From an uncultured Mycoplasmatota bacterium (GTDB lineage Bacteria > Bacillota_I > Bacilli_A > RF39 > UBA660), in the NCBI GenBank assembly GCA_900550255.1, contig URQZ01000004.1, positions 1 to 64,000 on the forward strand: a stretch of 64,000 bases of DNA. The letters are read 5' to 3'. Shown here piece after piece: positions 53,310 to 62,014 of the stretch (position 1 is the first letter of the stretch; the number at the start of each line of letters is the position of its first letter). The notes beneath the pieces were generated by a model. The model saw only the letters and a list, made by a program, of their open reading frames with translations. It was not told the DNA's origin and ran no database searches. Position numbers and translations under genes: made by a program.

Positions 53310-54131
53310 TCAAATATCTTTCTGACAATTTTCACAATAATATGTACCTCTTCCACCTATTCTTATCTTAGTTATTTTTTTATTACATTTTGGACATATT
53401 TCTTTATTATGAACTAGAAGTTCATTTTGAAATCTACCATGTACCCCTTCACTAGATTCATAGCTTCTTATTGTTGTTCCACCTAATTTTATAGCTTTTT
53501 CTAAAACGTTTTTTGTATTATCAATAATTGATTGTAATTCTTTCTCATTTAATTTAAATGCTTGCTTTAAAGGATTAATTCGTCCTAAAAAAAGAATTTC
53601 ATCAGCATATATATTTCCAATACCAACTATTATTTTTTGATCTAATAAAACCGTTTTTATAGGTAATTTTTTGTTTTTATATTTTTCTTTTAAATATTTT
53701 GTATTTAAATTATTATCCCAAGGTTCAAGTCCTAATTCATTTAATGGTTTTTGATTCAAAATATTTTCTTTCTCTATCAGATGCATTCGCCCAAATTTTC
53801 GAGTATCACAATATCTTAATTCTGTATTATCATTAAGTAAAAAACTTATATGTTCATGTTTTTCAATTTTAGAACCAATTTTTCTAATATGATATTTACC
53901 TTCCATACGTAAATGACTAAGTAAATAATAATGATCTAGTTCAAACATTAACCATTTACCACGTCTTTTTATATCATTTATTTTTTCATTAATAATTTTC
54001 TTTTTAAATTCTTCTTGCGTTGGGTATTCAATAATTTTATCATAAATAACATTAACACCTACTATTGTTTTATTTACAAGTATTTTTTTTAAATTATTTT
54101 TAACTGTTTCTACTTCAGGTAATTCTGGCAT
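53310..54131 (-). CDS. fpg: Formamidopyrimidine-DNA glycosylase
   Basis: Removes oxidised purines such as 8-oxoguanine and cuts abasic sites. The start is taken at 54131, which gives MPELPEVET: the N-terminal Pro after Met removal is the catalytic residue, so the longer frame from 54140 would disable the enzyme. GAGGTGAAT precedes it. The RRGKWLMFEL lysine near 55-60 and the C-terminal zinc finger (CPKC and CENC, with RGTYYC) are intact. Length 273 is normal. Works with nfo elsewhere in the window. Confidence 0.96.
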   Translation of the reverse strand: MPELPEVETVKNNLKKILVNKTIVGVNVIYDKIIEYPTQEEFKKKIINEKINDIKRRGKWLMFELDHYYLLSHLRMEGKYHIRKIGSKIEKHEHISFLLNDNTELRYCDTRKFGRMHLIEKENILNQKPLNELGLEPWDNNLNTKYLKEKYKNKKLPIKTVLLDQKIIVGIGNIYADEILFLGRINPLKQAFKLNEKELQSIIDNTKNVLEKAIKLGGTTIRSYESSEGVHGRFQNELLVHNKEICPKCNKKITKIRIGGRGTYYCENCQKDI

Positions 54132-54187
54132 AATATTCACCTCATTTATATTTTAGCACAACAATTAAATTTTTTTATTTTTTTTCT

Positions 54188-54215
54188 TTGTATTTTTTCT
54201 AATAAGTGATATAAT
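54188..54215 (+). promoter_or_regulatory. Promoter of gmk
   Basis: TTGTAT (54188-54193) and TATAAT (54210-54215), 16-base spacer, about 28 bases before the gmk start. Confidence 0.65.
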
Positions 54216-54242
54216 CTTTCTATTAATAAAGAAGGTGTAATT

Positions 54243-54923
54243 ATGATTAAATTAAAAGAAAAAGGACAATTAATTGTTTTATCTGGACCAAGTGGTTGTG
54301 GTAAAGACACAATTTGTTCAGAAGTTTTAAAGAAAAATAAAAATACTTGGTTATCTATCTCTTGTACATCAAGACAACCTCGTGGAAAAGAAGTAAATGG
54401 TAAAGATTACTTTTTCCTTACAAACGAAGAATTTGAAGAAAAAATTAAAAATAATGATTTCTTAGAATATGCAAAGTACAACAATTGCTACTACGGAACT
54501 CCTAAAAGTAAAATAGATGAATATCTAAATAAAGGAATTGATGTTATTCTTGTAATTGAAGTACAAGGAGCTTTAGAAGTTAAAGAAAAAGTAAAAGATG
54601 CTCTATTTATTTTTATACTGCCACCAAGTATGAAAGAATTAAAACGAAGACTTAAATCACGTGGTACAGAAGATGAAGAAAAAATTATGAATCGCTTTAA
54701 AATAGCATATAAAGAAATAAACCAAATAACAAAATATAACTATGTTGTTGTAAATGACGAAATAGAAGAGGCTGTAACTAAAGTTAACTCTATTATAATA
54801 TCTGAAAAATGTAGAGTTGATCGTATTGAAGAAGTATTCTTAAACAATGAAGAAGAATTAATTCATGAAACTCTAATGGAAAAAGAATTTGATAACAGTG
54901 TTGATGAAATAGGAAAAAAATGA
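54243..54923 (+). CDS. gmk: Guanylate kinase
   Basis: Converts GMP and ATP to GDP and ADP. P-loop GPSGCGKDT near 15-23, and GMP-binding SCTSRQPRGKEVNGKDYFF near 39-57. The core ends near residue 205; the remaining 20 or so residues form an acidic tail not present in most homologues. AAGGTGT ribosome-binding site. Plus-strand single gene with a bidirectional terminator shared with asnB. Confidence 0.95.
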   Translation: MIKLKEKGQLIVLSGPSGCGKDTICSEVLKKNKNTWLSISCTSRQPRGKEVNGKDYFFLTNEEFEEKIKNNDFLEYAKYNNCYYGTPKSKIDEYLNKGIDVILVIEVQGALEVKEKVKDALFIFILPPSMKELKRRLKSRGTEDEEKIMNRFKIAYKEINQITKYNYVVVNDEIEEAVTKVNSIIISEKCRVDRIEEVFLNNEEELIHETLMEKEFDNSVDEIGKK

Positions 54924-54943
54924 TATTCACATATCATTTTTTA
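54914..54943. terminator. Bidirectional terminator between gmk and asnB
   Basis: ATGATAT (54920-54926) pairs with ATATCAT (54931-54937) with T-runs on both strands. The gmk TGA stop is in the stem. Confidence 0.85.
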
Positions 54944-56752
54944 TATATCTAAAATTATTTTATATTTTACAGTCCAAATATCAAATTGATATAAATAAGC
55001 AAGTAATTCTGGGCCTGTCATTAATTGACCAAACCAAGGAGTTTTAAAACTTTCTCCTCCTGTTTCTATTAAATTCATCAATTTATCGTAATCAAAAATT
55101 TTATATAAAACAGATTTCTTATTTTTTAACCTTTTCTTTAACAATTTAATCATAATCTTCGTATACTTAGGATTATGTGTTTTAGGATAAGGATTTTTCT
55201 TTCGATCAATTATTTCTTTTGGTAGAATATTTTTAAAAGCATGACGAAGTAAACCTTTTTCTTGATTATTTCTATATTTATATTCCCAAGGTACATTCCA
55301 TAAATATTCTATTAATTTAGTATCTGCGAAAGGAACTCTTGCCTCAAGAGAAGCACGCATTGTCATACGATCTTTACGATCTAGTAAAGTTGGCATAAAC
55401 CAAGTCATATTTAAATAAAATAATTTTTTTAAATTTTCATCATCAGAAACATTAATTTCACTTAGTGTAAGTTCACATTTTTCTTTCACAAAGTTTTTCA
55501 AATCCAATTTTTGAGCTAAATCCTTTTTTATCAAAGATATTCTCTCATCTAAACTATCAATCCAAGGAAAATTTTCACGTTCTCTAATCTCTTTACGATA
55601 AAACCATGGGTATCCACCAAATATTTCATCCGCACATTCACCACTTAAAATAACTTTATGTTCTTTTCTTATCTGTTTACTAAACCAAAACAAAGAAGAA
55701 TCTATATCAGCCATTCCCGGATAATCTCTTGCAATAACACTCTCTTTTAATGTTTTAGCTAATTTGCGCTGACTAATAACCTCATATGTATGATTAGTTT
55801 TAAAAGCATTTTTCATAATATCAATAAATTTTTTATCTTTAGAAACTTGAAATTTGTTAGCCTTAAAATACTTATCATTATCTTCATAATCAATAGAATA
55901 AGTATCTAGCACTTGATTTTGTTTTTTTAATTCATTACTAACAACCGCCGTTATAATACTACTATCTAGTCCACCACTTAAAAAAGTTGAAATTCCTACA
56001 TCTGATACCATTTGTCTTTTAATGGAATCCATAAGCATTCTTCTTACTTTAGTAGAACATACTTCAAATGTATCATCAAACTTTTTATCTTTTACATTCC
56101 AATATCTTTTTATATCTATAACTCCTGCTTTATAAGTTAAATAATGAGCTGCCCTAAGTTCCTTAATACCTTTAAAAATACCACTACCAGGTATTTTAGA
56201 TGGTCCAAGTCCTAATAATTCTTGCAAAGATTCTTTATCAATAATAGGTTGTACTAAGTCATTTTTAAGTAAGGCTTTTATTTCTGATGCAAATAAAAAA
56301 TTGCCATCTATTTGCGTATAAAATAAAGGCTTGACTCCTAAACGGTCACGAGCAAGAAAAAGGTCTTTACCATCGTATATAGCAAAGGCAAATATTCCTT
56401 CTAATTTTTCAACTATTTTTTCCTTGTAACACGCATAACCTTTCAATATAACTTCTGTATCTGATGTTGTATTAAAACTATACCCTTTTTTTATCAATTT
56501 TTTTCTGATACTATCCGTATTATAAATTTCACCATTATAAACGATAACATAATTATCGTATTTCATTGGTTGTTTTCCTTTTTCAGGATCAATTATAGCA
56601 AGTCTTTTATGACCAAGTAAAACATCATCACTTATAAAATATCCTGTACTATCTGGCCCTCGATATTTTAACGTTTTAGTCATTTTTTTAATAATTCTTT
56701 TTTTGTTTCTTAAATTTTCATTTTTATTCATCCACCCTGTAATTCCACACAT
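54941..56752 (-). CDS. asnB: Asparagine synthetase, glutamine-hydrolysing
   Basis: Makes asparagine from aspartate, glutamine and ATP. The N-terminal glutaminase domain begins MCGITGW with the Cys nucleophile at position 2. The synthetase domain carries the ATP pyrophosphatase loop FLSGGLDSSI near residue 258. Length 603. GGAGGTAA ribosome-binding site. The gene stands alone on the minus strand, convergent with gmk; no T-box leader was seen upstream. Confidence 0.95.
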   Translation of the reverse strand: MCGITGWMNKNENLRNKKRIIKKMTKTLKYRGPDSTGYFISDDVLLGHKRLAIIDPEKGKQPMKYDNYVIVYNGEIYNTDSIRKKLIKKGYSFNTTSDTEVILKGYACYKEKIVEKLEGIFAFAIYDGKDLFLARDRLGVKPLFYTQIDGNFLFASEIKALLKNDLVQPIIDKESLQELLGLGPSKIPGSGIFKGIKELRAAHYLTYKAGVIDIKRYWNVKDKKFDDTFEVCSTKVRRMLMDSIKRQMVSDVGISTFLSGGLDSSIITAVVSNELKKQNQVLDTYSIDYEDNDKYFKANKFQVSKDKKFIDIMKNAFKTNHTYEVISQRKLAKTLKESVIARDYPGMADIDSSLFWFSKQIRKEHKVILSGECADEIFGGYPWFYRKEIRERENFPWIDSLDERISLIKKDLAQKLDLKNFVKEKCELTLSEINVSDDENLKKLFYLNMTWFMPTLLDRKDRMTMRASLEARVPFADTKLIEYLWNVPWEYKYRNNQEKGLLRHAFKNILPKEIIDRKKNPYPKTHNPKYTKIMIKLLKKRLKNKKSVLYKIFDYDKLMNLIETGGESFKTPWFGQLMTGPELLAYLYQFDIWTVKYKIILDI

Positions 56753-56804
56753 TTTATTACCTCCATCAATATAACTTATGCAACAAAATCAATATAGACA
56801 CAGT

Positions 56805-56833
56805 AACATTTAAAAATATTTGTTCATATAATA
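56805..56833 (+). promoter_or_regulatory. Candidate sigma-K-type promoter of dpaAB
   Basis: AACA (56805-56808) and CATATAATA (56825-56833) resemble the mACm and CATANNNTA elements of sigma-K promoters, spaced 16 bases apart. TATAAT inside the -10 could also be read as sigma-A, but no sigma-A -35 lies at the right distance. Confidence 0.5.
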
Positions 56834-56858
56834 GAAGTATGAGTCTTGGGGGTAATAT

Positions 56859-57710
56859 ATGAATACATTAATTCTTGGTGGAGATAAGAGATATTATGAA
56901 ATTATTGAAGCTTTTAAAAATAAAAAATACAATATTGATTTAGTTGGTTATAAAAACAAAATAGATAAAACAAACAACTTAAATATAAGTGATGTTGATG
57001 TCTCAAAATATGACATCATTTTATTTCCTGTTAACGCAATAGGAGAAGATTATACTATTAATGGTGAAATAAATTTTAAAATTAATCCTGATTTTTTAAA
57101 ACAAGCAAAAGATAATGTTTTAATTTTTTCAGGTATTAAAACACCTAAATTAGATGAAATTTTAAAAAATGGAGAAAAAAAGGCTTTCTTTCTTATGAAA
57201 GATAAAGAGGTTATTAAAGACAATGTTATTCCTACTGTTGAAGGAATTCTTGCTGATATCATTACTAATACTGACATAACAATTAAAAATGCTAACATTT
57301 TAGTTATTGGCTATGGAAATATTGGAAAATACTTAGTTGAAACTTTAAATCATTTGAAAGCAAATACAATTGTTAGTATAAAAGAAGATTATGATAAATA
57401 TCTTTTAGATCAAAAAAATATTTATAATATTTTTTCTAATGATATTCAAAAAATGAATAAGGTTTTAGAAAAAACAGATATTATTATCAATACAGTTCCT
57501 TCCCTAGTTTTGGATAAGAACTATATTGATAATATTAATAATAATGCTTATATATTAGATGTATCATCACGACCTCATGGTATTGATAAAGAGGCACTAA
57601 TAAAAAAAGATATCAATTTCAAAATATATCTTGGTATTCCATCAAAAATTGCTCCTAAAACATCAGGATTAATTTTATCTAAGAAAATTAATCATATAAT
57701 AGGAGGTTAA
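56859..57710 (+). CDS. dpaA: Dipicolinate synthase subunit A
   Basis: With DpaB it converts a dihydrodipicolinate-pathway intermediate to dipicolinic acid, stored with calcium in the spore core. 283 residues: N-terminal domain beginning MNTLILGGDKRYYEIIEAF, then a dinucleotide-binding ILVIGYGNIGKYL near 145-158 and a PSLVLD segment. The GGGGGTAAT ribosome-binding site precedes the ATG, and dpaB follows after one base. Its promoter looks sporulation-type. Strong evidence for endospore formation. Confidence 0.93.
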   Translation: MNTLILGGDKRYYEIIEAFKNKKYNIDLVGYKNKIDKTNNLNISDVDVSKYDIILFPVNAIGEDYTINGEINFKINPDFLKQAKDNVLIFSGIKTPKLDEILKNGEKKAFFLMKDKEVIKDNVIPTVEGILADIITNTDITIKNANILVIGYGNIGKYLVETLNHLKANTIVSIKEDYDKYLLDQKNIYNIFSNDIQKMNKVLEKTDIIINTVPSLVLDKNYIDNINNNAYILDVSSRPHGIDKEALIKKDINFKIYLGIPSKIAPKTSGLILSKKINHIIGG

Positions 57711-57711
57711 A

Positions 57712-58296
57712 ATGGCAAAAATAGGATTTGCAATCACTTCTTCTTTTTGTACAGTTTCTAAAATTATAGAACAAATGATTAATTTAAAAGATTTAGGATA
57801 TGACATAATTCCAATTGTATCACCAGCTGTTATAGAAAAAGATACACGTTTTGGAAAAGGAGAAAATTTTAAAATTATGATTGAAGAAATAACAGGAAAT
57901 AAAATTGTTTCTGATATTATTGAGGCTGAAAAGTTTGGACCTAAAGAAAAACTTGATTTGTTAGTTATTGCACCTGCAACTGGTAATTTTATTGCCAAAC
58001 TTGCAAATGGAATTACTGATTCAACTGTAACCATGGCTACAAAAGCTTCACTTAGAAATAATATTCCTATCGTAATTGGTGTTTCAACTAATGACGGTCT
58101 TGGAATGAATGGAAAAAATATTATGAATTTAATCAATACTAAAAATATTTATTTTATTCCTTTTGGGCAAGATGATTTTATCAACAAACCTAACTCATTA
58201 GTTGCTCATTACGATTTACTTATTCCAACTATTGAAAAAGCTTTAGATAATAGTCAAATTCAACCAGTTATTAAAGAATATAAAAAAACCAAATAA
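57712..58296 (+). CDS. dpaB: Dipicolinate synthase subunit B (flavoprotein)
   Basis: 194-residue flavoprotein-type partner of DpaA with AITSSFCTVSKIIEQM near 8-23, DLLVIAPATGNFIAKLANGITDS near 82-104 and TNDGLGMNGKNI near 126-137. It starts one base after the dpaA stop, behind AGGAGG. A terminator containing its TAA ends the pair. In Bacillus the homologous spoVFA-spoVFB pair is transcribed in the mother cell. Confidence 0.93.
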   Translation: MAKIGFAITSSFCTVSKIIEQMINLKDLGYDIIPIVSPAVIEKDTRFGKGENFKIMIEEITGNKIVSDIIEAEKFGPKEKLDLLVIAPATGNFIAKLANGITDSTVTMATKASLRNNIPIVIGVSTNDGLGMNGKNIMNLINTKNIYFIPFGQDDFINKPNSLVAHYDLLIPTIEKALDNSQIQPVIKEYKKTK

Positions 58297-58308
58297 TTGG
58301 TTTTTTTT
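58283..58308. terminator. Terminator of dpaAB, bidirectional
   Basis: AAAAAACC (58283-58290) pairs with GGTTTTTT (58299-58306) with the dpaB TAA in the loop. T-runs occur on both strands, serving the convergent gene at 58319 too. Confidence 0.8.
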
Positions 58309-58318
58309 GTCAATATTT

Positions 58319-59308
58319 TTAAATAATTATTCCATCTATATCATCAGTTATAACAAAATTAAAAACATCATTAACTTTTTTTATTTTATTTTTACTAATT
58401 AAATAAATTTCTGTACTAAGATTTTCCTCATTTATAACATCACCTAATATTGTTCCTATTTTTACTGTTTTCATCTCAATTTTAGAATTATTTATAATGG
58501 TGGTGATAATTTTATTAGTTTGAAACTTATTAAACTTTAATCCTGTGTATAACTTATAAATAGTATCTAAATTGTGATAAATTATTTCTTTTTCCTGTGG
58601 ATAATTTTTATGTTTTATCCTTTTTATTAACTTTTTTTCAAAGTTTTTTCTAGGTAATTTGTTTATTTCTATTATTTTAATCTCAGGGTACGTACCTATA
58701 AATCGATTTAGAAGCTTTTTTATTTCTTTGTTTTTTTTAGGAATTATTAGATAACTTTCTTTCATTTTATTGGCTTGCATAATAGCATCTATTGTTTCTA
58801 ATATTTCACTTAGATATTTTTTTAAAATAAAGACACCATTATATATGTATCTTCTATAATCTAGAACATTAACAAGCATTACTTTTGGAAAAACGTCTTC
58901 ATATTTACATACGAGTGGAATTTCATTTTCAGTATAAGTAATATTTTTTAATATTTCTAAGAATTCATTTTTAGAATATTTTCCAATATCATTACATGTA
59001 TCTTTATCTATCAATTTATTTTCTTTATAATCATTTTCAATTTCAATACATTTTATTTTTTGATTAAAAAAAGTTTCTTTTTCAACAAAATTAGTCACTA
59101 TTCCACTTACACTTGAATAAATATAGGTTTTATATTTACCTTTTGTTTTTCCAATTACCATTCCTTTTAAAACATAATCACCTTTTTTTACTAATAAGGT
59201 TATATCTTTATCACTATTAATACTCAAAGGAATATAAATATACTTACTACATACAGCTAACAAACGACTATCAGATATATCATTATATCCTAATAATTTT
59301 GAAGTCAT
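58319..59308 (-). CDS. RnfC-like barrel protein without iron-sulfur motifs
   Basis: 329 residues resembling the N-terminal half of RnfC/PduS electron-transfer proteins: PLSINSDKDITLLVKKGDYVLKGMVIGK near 27-54 and SSVSGIVTNFVEKE near 64-77 form the barrel-sandwich part. The CxxCxxC clusters and the glycine-rich nucleotide motif of true RnfC are absent. No other rnf gene is near. The frame opens at 59338, but GGTGAGCT before the ATG at 59308 gives the start. It may be a remnant or a repurposed protein; function unknown. Confidence 0.72.
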   Translation of the reverse strand: MTSKLLGYNDISDSRLLAVCSKYIYIPLSINSDKDITLLVKKGDYVLKGMVIGKTKGKYKTYIYSSVSGIVTNFVEKETFFNQKIKCIEIENDYKENKLIDKDTCNDIGKYSKNEFLEILKNITYTENEIPLVCKYEDVFPKVMLVNVLDYRRYIYNGVFILKKYLSEILETIDAIMQANKMKESYLIIPKKNKEIKKLLNRFIGTYPEIKIIEINKLPRKNFEKKLIKRIKHKNYPQEKEIIYHNLDTIYKLYTGLKFNKFQTNKIITTIINNSKIEMKTVKIGTILGDVINEENLSTEIYLISKNKIKKVNDVFNFVITDDIDGIII

Positions 59309-59349
59309 AAGCTCACCTATCCTACTTAAATTATACACTATATCTAAAG

Positions 59350-59388
59350 AAAAAAAAAGCTCCGATACCGTAGTACCAAAAGCTTTTT
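59350..59388 (-). terminator. Terminator of the two-component operon
   Basis: A long stem (minus strand 59386-59353, with one bulged T and a TACG loop) is followed by a T-run; it lies directly after the histidine kinase stop. Confidence 0.85.
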
Positions 59389-60649
59389 ATTTAATCATAA
59401 AATTCACGCCTTTTCTTTCATTTTTAACACTTATTTTATAACCACACAAATCAACTGATTTTTTGATAATAGATAATCCTAGTCCAAATTGGCCTTTGAT
59501 ACCTTTTTTGTAGGGAGTAAAGATTTGATCAAAGATTTTATCATCGATAGGATCTCCATCATTATAAAAATTAATTGTGTTGTTTTTTATAGTGATTTTT
59601 ATATTTTTATTTGCATATCTAATAAAATTATTGAAGAAGTTATCAACAATTGTTTCCCATATATCTTTTGTTCCATTATAAATCGTATTTTTATCTTTAA
59701 CAATTAATTTCCAATTTAAATCGGAACGATGAAATTTAAATTTTTCCATCGATGATTTTATAATAGGAACTATGTCTATTTTTTCTGTTGATAAATCATC
59801 CATTTCTTTTAAGTAGTCTAATTTATTTAAGTATAGTAGGGAGTGTACTTTTAATTCTAAGTTTTCTAATTGTTCTTTTATTACTTTTTTTGTTTGTTCA
59901 GAATCAATCATATTATCATCGAACGCTTCTAAATATGATTTCATTACTGTAATAGGAGTTTTAAAATCGTGAGAAATGTTTTGATACATTTGGTTTTTGT
60001 ATTCTTCCTCTTTTATTAGATTTAAATGCATATTATCAATAGCATCTGATAGAATTTTTAATTCATCATCAAAGTGATATTGATATTTTGTTTCATAATC
60101 ATCACTATCTATATTATCGATTTTCTTTTTTAAGTATTCTATTTTCATTACTAATCTTCTTGACCATGCTATAAGTAATCCTGAAATAATTATTAATGTT
60201 ATAAATAAAACAGGAATTATTTTAGATAGAATGTCTTCTCTTATTTCATGGACATAGTTATCGTTAGTAATTGAAATCTTTAATTCATACTCATCATATG
60301 AAGTGTAGTAATAGTATTTAGTTCCTTTATAAATAAAATTACCATATGGCTTATTTATTCTTTTTAGTAGTTTTTTAGGAGTAGTATTGATTATTTCTAA
60401 AAAGTTTTTAGAAATTCTAGTAGAATTATCTGTAATATATATATAAGCTATATTGTTTTCAATTTTATTTTCTAAAGTATCATCATTTATAAATGATAGG
60501 GGTTGTTTTAGGTATTCATATATATTTTTTTCATATATAGGAAATAGTAATTTAGGTAGTAGAAAATACAAGCTTGTTAGTATAATTAAGAATATTACTA
60601 ATACTATTGATAGTAATTGTTTATCTAGATCTTTTTTAAATATTCTCAT
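59387..60649 (-). CDS. Sensor histidine kinase
   Basis: 420 residues with two membrane helices (about 10-34 and 143-161) flanking an extracellular sensing domain of about 108 residues, a HAMP-like region, HisKA with His227 in NISHDFKTPI, and a HATPase domain with a divergent N-box (VDNFFNNFIRYAN) and GQFGLGLSII. The ATG overlaps the response-regulator stop as ATGA. A cell-envelope stimulus is possible, but nothing in the neighbourhood identifies it. Confidence 0.92.
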   Translation of the reverse strand: MRIFKKDLDKQLLSIVLVIFLIILTSLYFLLPKLLFPIYEKNIYEYLKQPLSFINDDTLENKIENNIAYIYITDNSTRISKNFLEIINTTPKKLLKRINKPYGNFIYKGTKYYYYTSYDEYELKISITNDNYVHEIREDILSKIIPVLFITLIIISGLLIAWSRRLVMKIEYLKKKIDNIDSDDYETKYQYHFDDELKILSDAIDNMHLNLIKEEEYKNQMYQNISHDFKTPITVMKSYLEAFDDNMIDSEQTKKVIKEQLENLELKVHSLLYLNKLDYLKEMDDLSTEKIDIVPIIKSSMEKFKFHRSDLNWKLIVKDKNTIYNGTKDIWETIVDNFFNNFIRYANKNIKITIKNNTINFYNDGDPIDDKIFDQIFTPYKKGIKGQFGLGLSIIKKSVDLCGYKISVKNERKGVNFMIK

Positions 60650-61305
60650 GTTAATCTATATCCAAATCCATAAATTGTATTTATACTTAACTTTGGCATT
60701 TTTCGTCTTAATCTTCTAACTAAGTCATCCACTACTCGATCACTTCCAAAGTAATCATCACCCCATACTATTTTTAATATGTCTTCACGACTAAATGATT
60801 TATTTTTATTATCTAAAAACATAATTAACAAATCATATTCTAAGGTAGTTAAATTTATTATTTTTTCATTTTCATATACTAGTCGTTTATTTTTGTCAAT
60901 TATATACGTTTCATATACAAATTTGTTTTCTGTTTTAGAATAAACTCTTTTTATGATATTGTTGACTCTTAGGACTAATTCTTTTGGAGAGTATGGTTTT
61001 GTGATGTAGTCATCACTTCCTAATTCTAGTCCTATTATCTTATCTAAATCTTGATCGCGAGCTGATGTAAATATAACAGGAACATTTACATTTGTTTTAC
61101 GAACTTCTTTTATAATATCATAACCACTTACTGAATCGCCTAACATTATATCCAAAATCCAAAGTTTTATTTCTGTATCTTGAATTTTATCTATGGCATC
61201 ACGCCCATTATAACAGCTTATAACTTCATACCCTTCTTTCTCTAAATATGATTTTATTAGGCTATTTAAGTTTTTTTCATCTTCAACTAAACAAACTTTA
61301 TACAT
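60646..61305 (-). CDS. OmpR-family response regulator
   Basis: 219 residues: receiver with Asp9 in VEDE, phosphorylation site Asp52 in LDIML and Lys103 in TKPY, then a winged-helix DNA-binding domain ending NTIYGFGYRLT. It overlaps the sensor kinase by four bases (ATGA). GAGGTGTT ribosome-binding site. The 175 bases upstream hold TATAAT-like -10 sequences but no recognised operator. Targets unknown. Confidence 0.94.
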   Translation of the reverse strand: MYKVCLVEDEKNLNSLIKSYLEKEGYEVISCYNGRDAIDKIQDTEIKLWILDIMLGDSVSGYDIIKEVRKTNVNVPVIFTSARDQDLDKIIGLELGSDDYITKPYSPKELVLRVNNIIKRVYSKTENKFVYETYIIDKNKRLVYENEKIINLTTLEYDLLIMFLDNKNKSFSREDILKIVWGDDYFGSDRVVDDLVRRLRRKMPKLSINTIYGFGYRLT

Positions 61306-61454
61306 AATAACACCTCATATAATATTATAACATAATAATTAATCTTTGTTCGGAGTGTTTACTATTTGTTTTACCACCTCCATTTCTATTACGATTTCAT
61401 TATACAAAGTAAATGTGTATATAATTTGATAAAATTATGGGAAATTGTGGAAAA

Positions 61455-61480
61455 GAAAAACCTTAATAGAAATTAAGGTC
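61455..61480 (-). terminator. Terminator of the MBL hydrolase gene
   Basis: CCTTAAT (61478-61472) pairs with ATTAAGG (61467-61461) around TTCT on the minus strand, followed by T5. Confidence 0.85.
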
Positions 61481-62014
61481 TTAATTATATCTTTTTAAAT
61501 AATAGTTATTTCTTTTTTCTTCTGCTAAAGTGGAAAAATCACCATGTCCTGGATAAATTTTAATCGTATCAGGATAATTACTAATCTTTATTAAACTTTG
61601 TTCCATTTCTTTAGAAGATCCTGTTTCCAAATCAGTTCTACCAATTGTTCCTTTAAATAAAAAGTCACCAGTAAACATAAAATTATATTCATAAAAATAA
61701 ATACTGATGGAATCACTCTTATGACCTGGTGTATATATTATTTCAAATTTATATCCATCAATATCATATCTTTTTTCTTCTAAATTATTTCTATCATAAA
61801 CTTTAGCGTTATAATTTTTAGAAAGCTCATCTAAAGCTCCTACATGATCAAAATGATGATGTGTTACTAATATAAATTTAACTTCGTTCGTTCCTATTTC
61901 CTTTACAATTTTATCATAATCATCACCAGGGTCTACAACAACACAACCATTACCATTTGTTAATATATAACAATTAGTTTCAAGCTCTCCAACTTTAATA
62001 TTTCTTATTTGCAT
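61481..62014 (-). CDS. Metallo-beta-lactamase-fold hydrolase, glyoxalase II-like
   Basis: 177-residue cytosolic hydrolase with the zinc motif THHHFDH at residues 51-57, further His in TPGHKSDS and TGDFLF, and a C-terminal YPGHG. The length and motifs fit the YqgX-type hydroxyacylglutathione hydrolase-like group. The true substrate is not known. The start overlaps the end of rnhB by 10 bases; GAGGGTGAA precedes it. Confidence 0.88.
   Translation of the reverse strand: MQIRNIKVGELETNCYILTNGNGCVVVDPGDDYDKIVKEIGTNEVKFILVTHHHFDHVGALDELSKNYNAKVYDRNNLEEKRYDIDGYKFEIIYTPGHKSDSISIYFYEYNFMFTGDFLFKGTIGRTDLETGSSKEMEQSLIKISNYPDTIKIYPGHGDFSTLAEEKRNNYYLKRYN

Noticed and set aside
57675..58136. A 153-codon minus-strand open frame inside dpaB
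   Set aside because: It is antisense to the well-supported dpaB, has no start signal and shows the composition of a shadow frame.
61339..61383. A 14-residue minus-strand reading frame upstream of the response regulator, containing GGAGGTGG
   Set aside because: No ribosome-binding site precedes its ATG, and no amino-acid run or attenuator hairpin suggests a leader peptide. This 175-base gap otherwise shows only promoter-like sequences and the MBL terminator.
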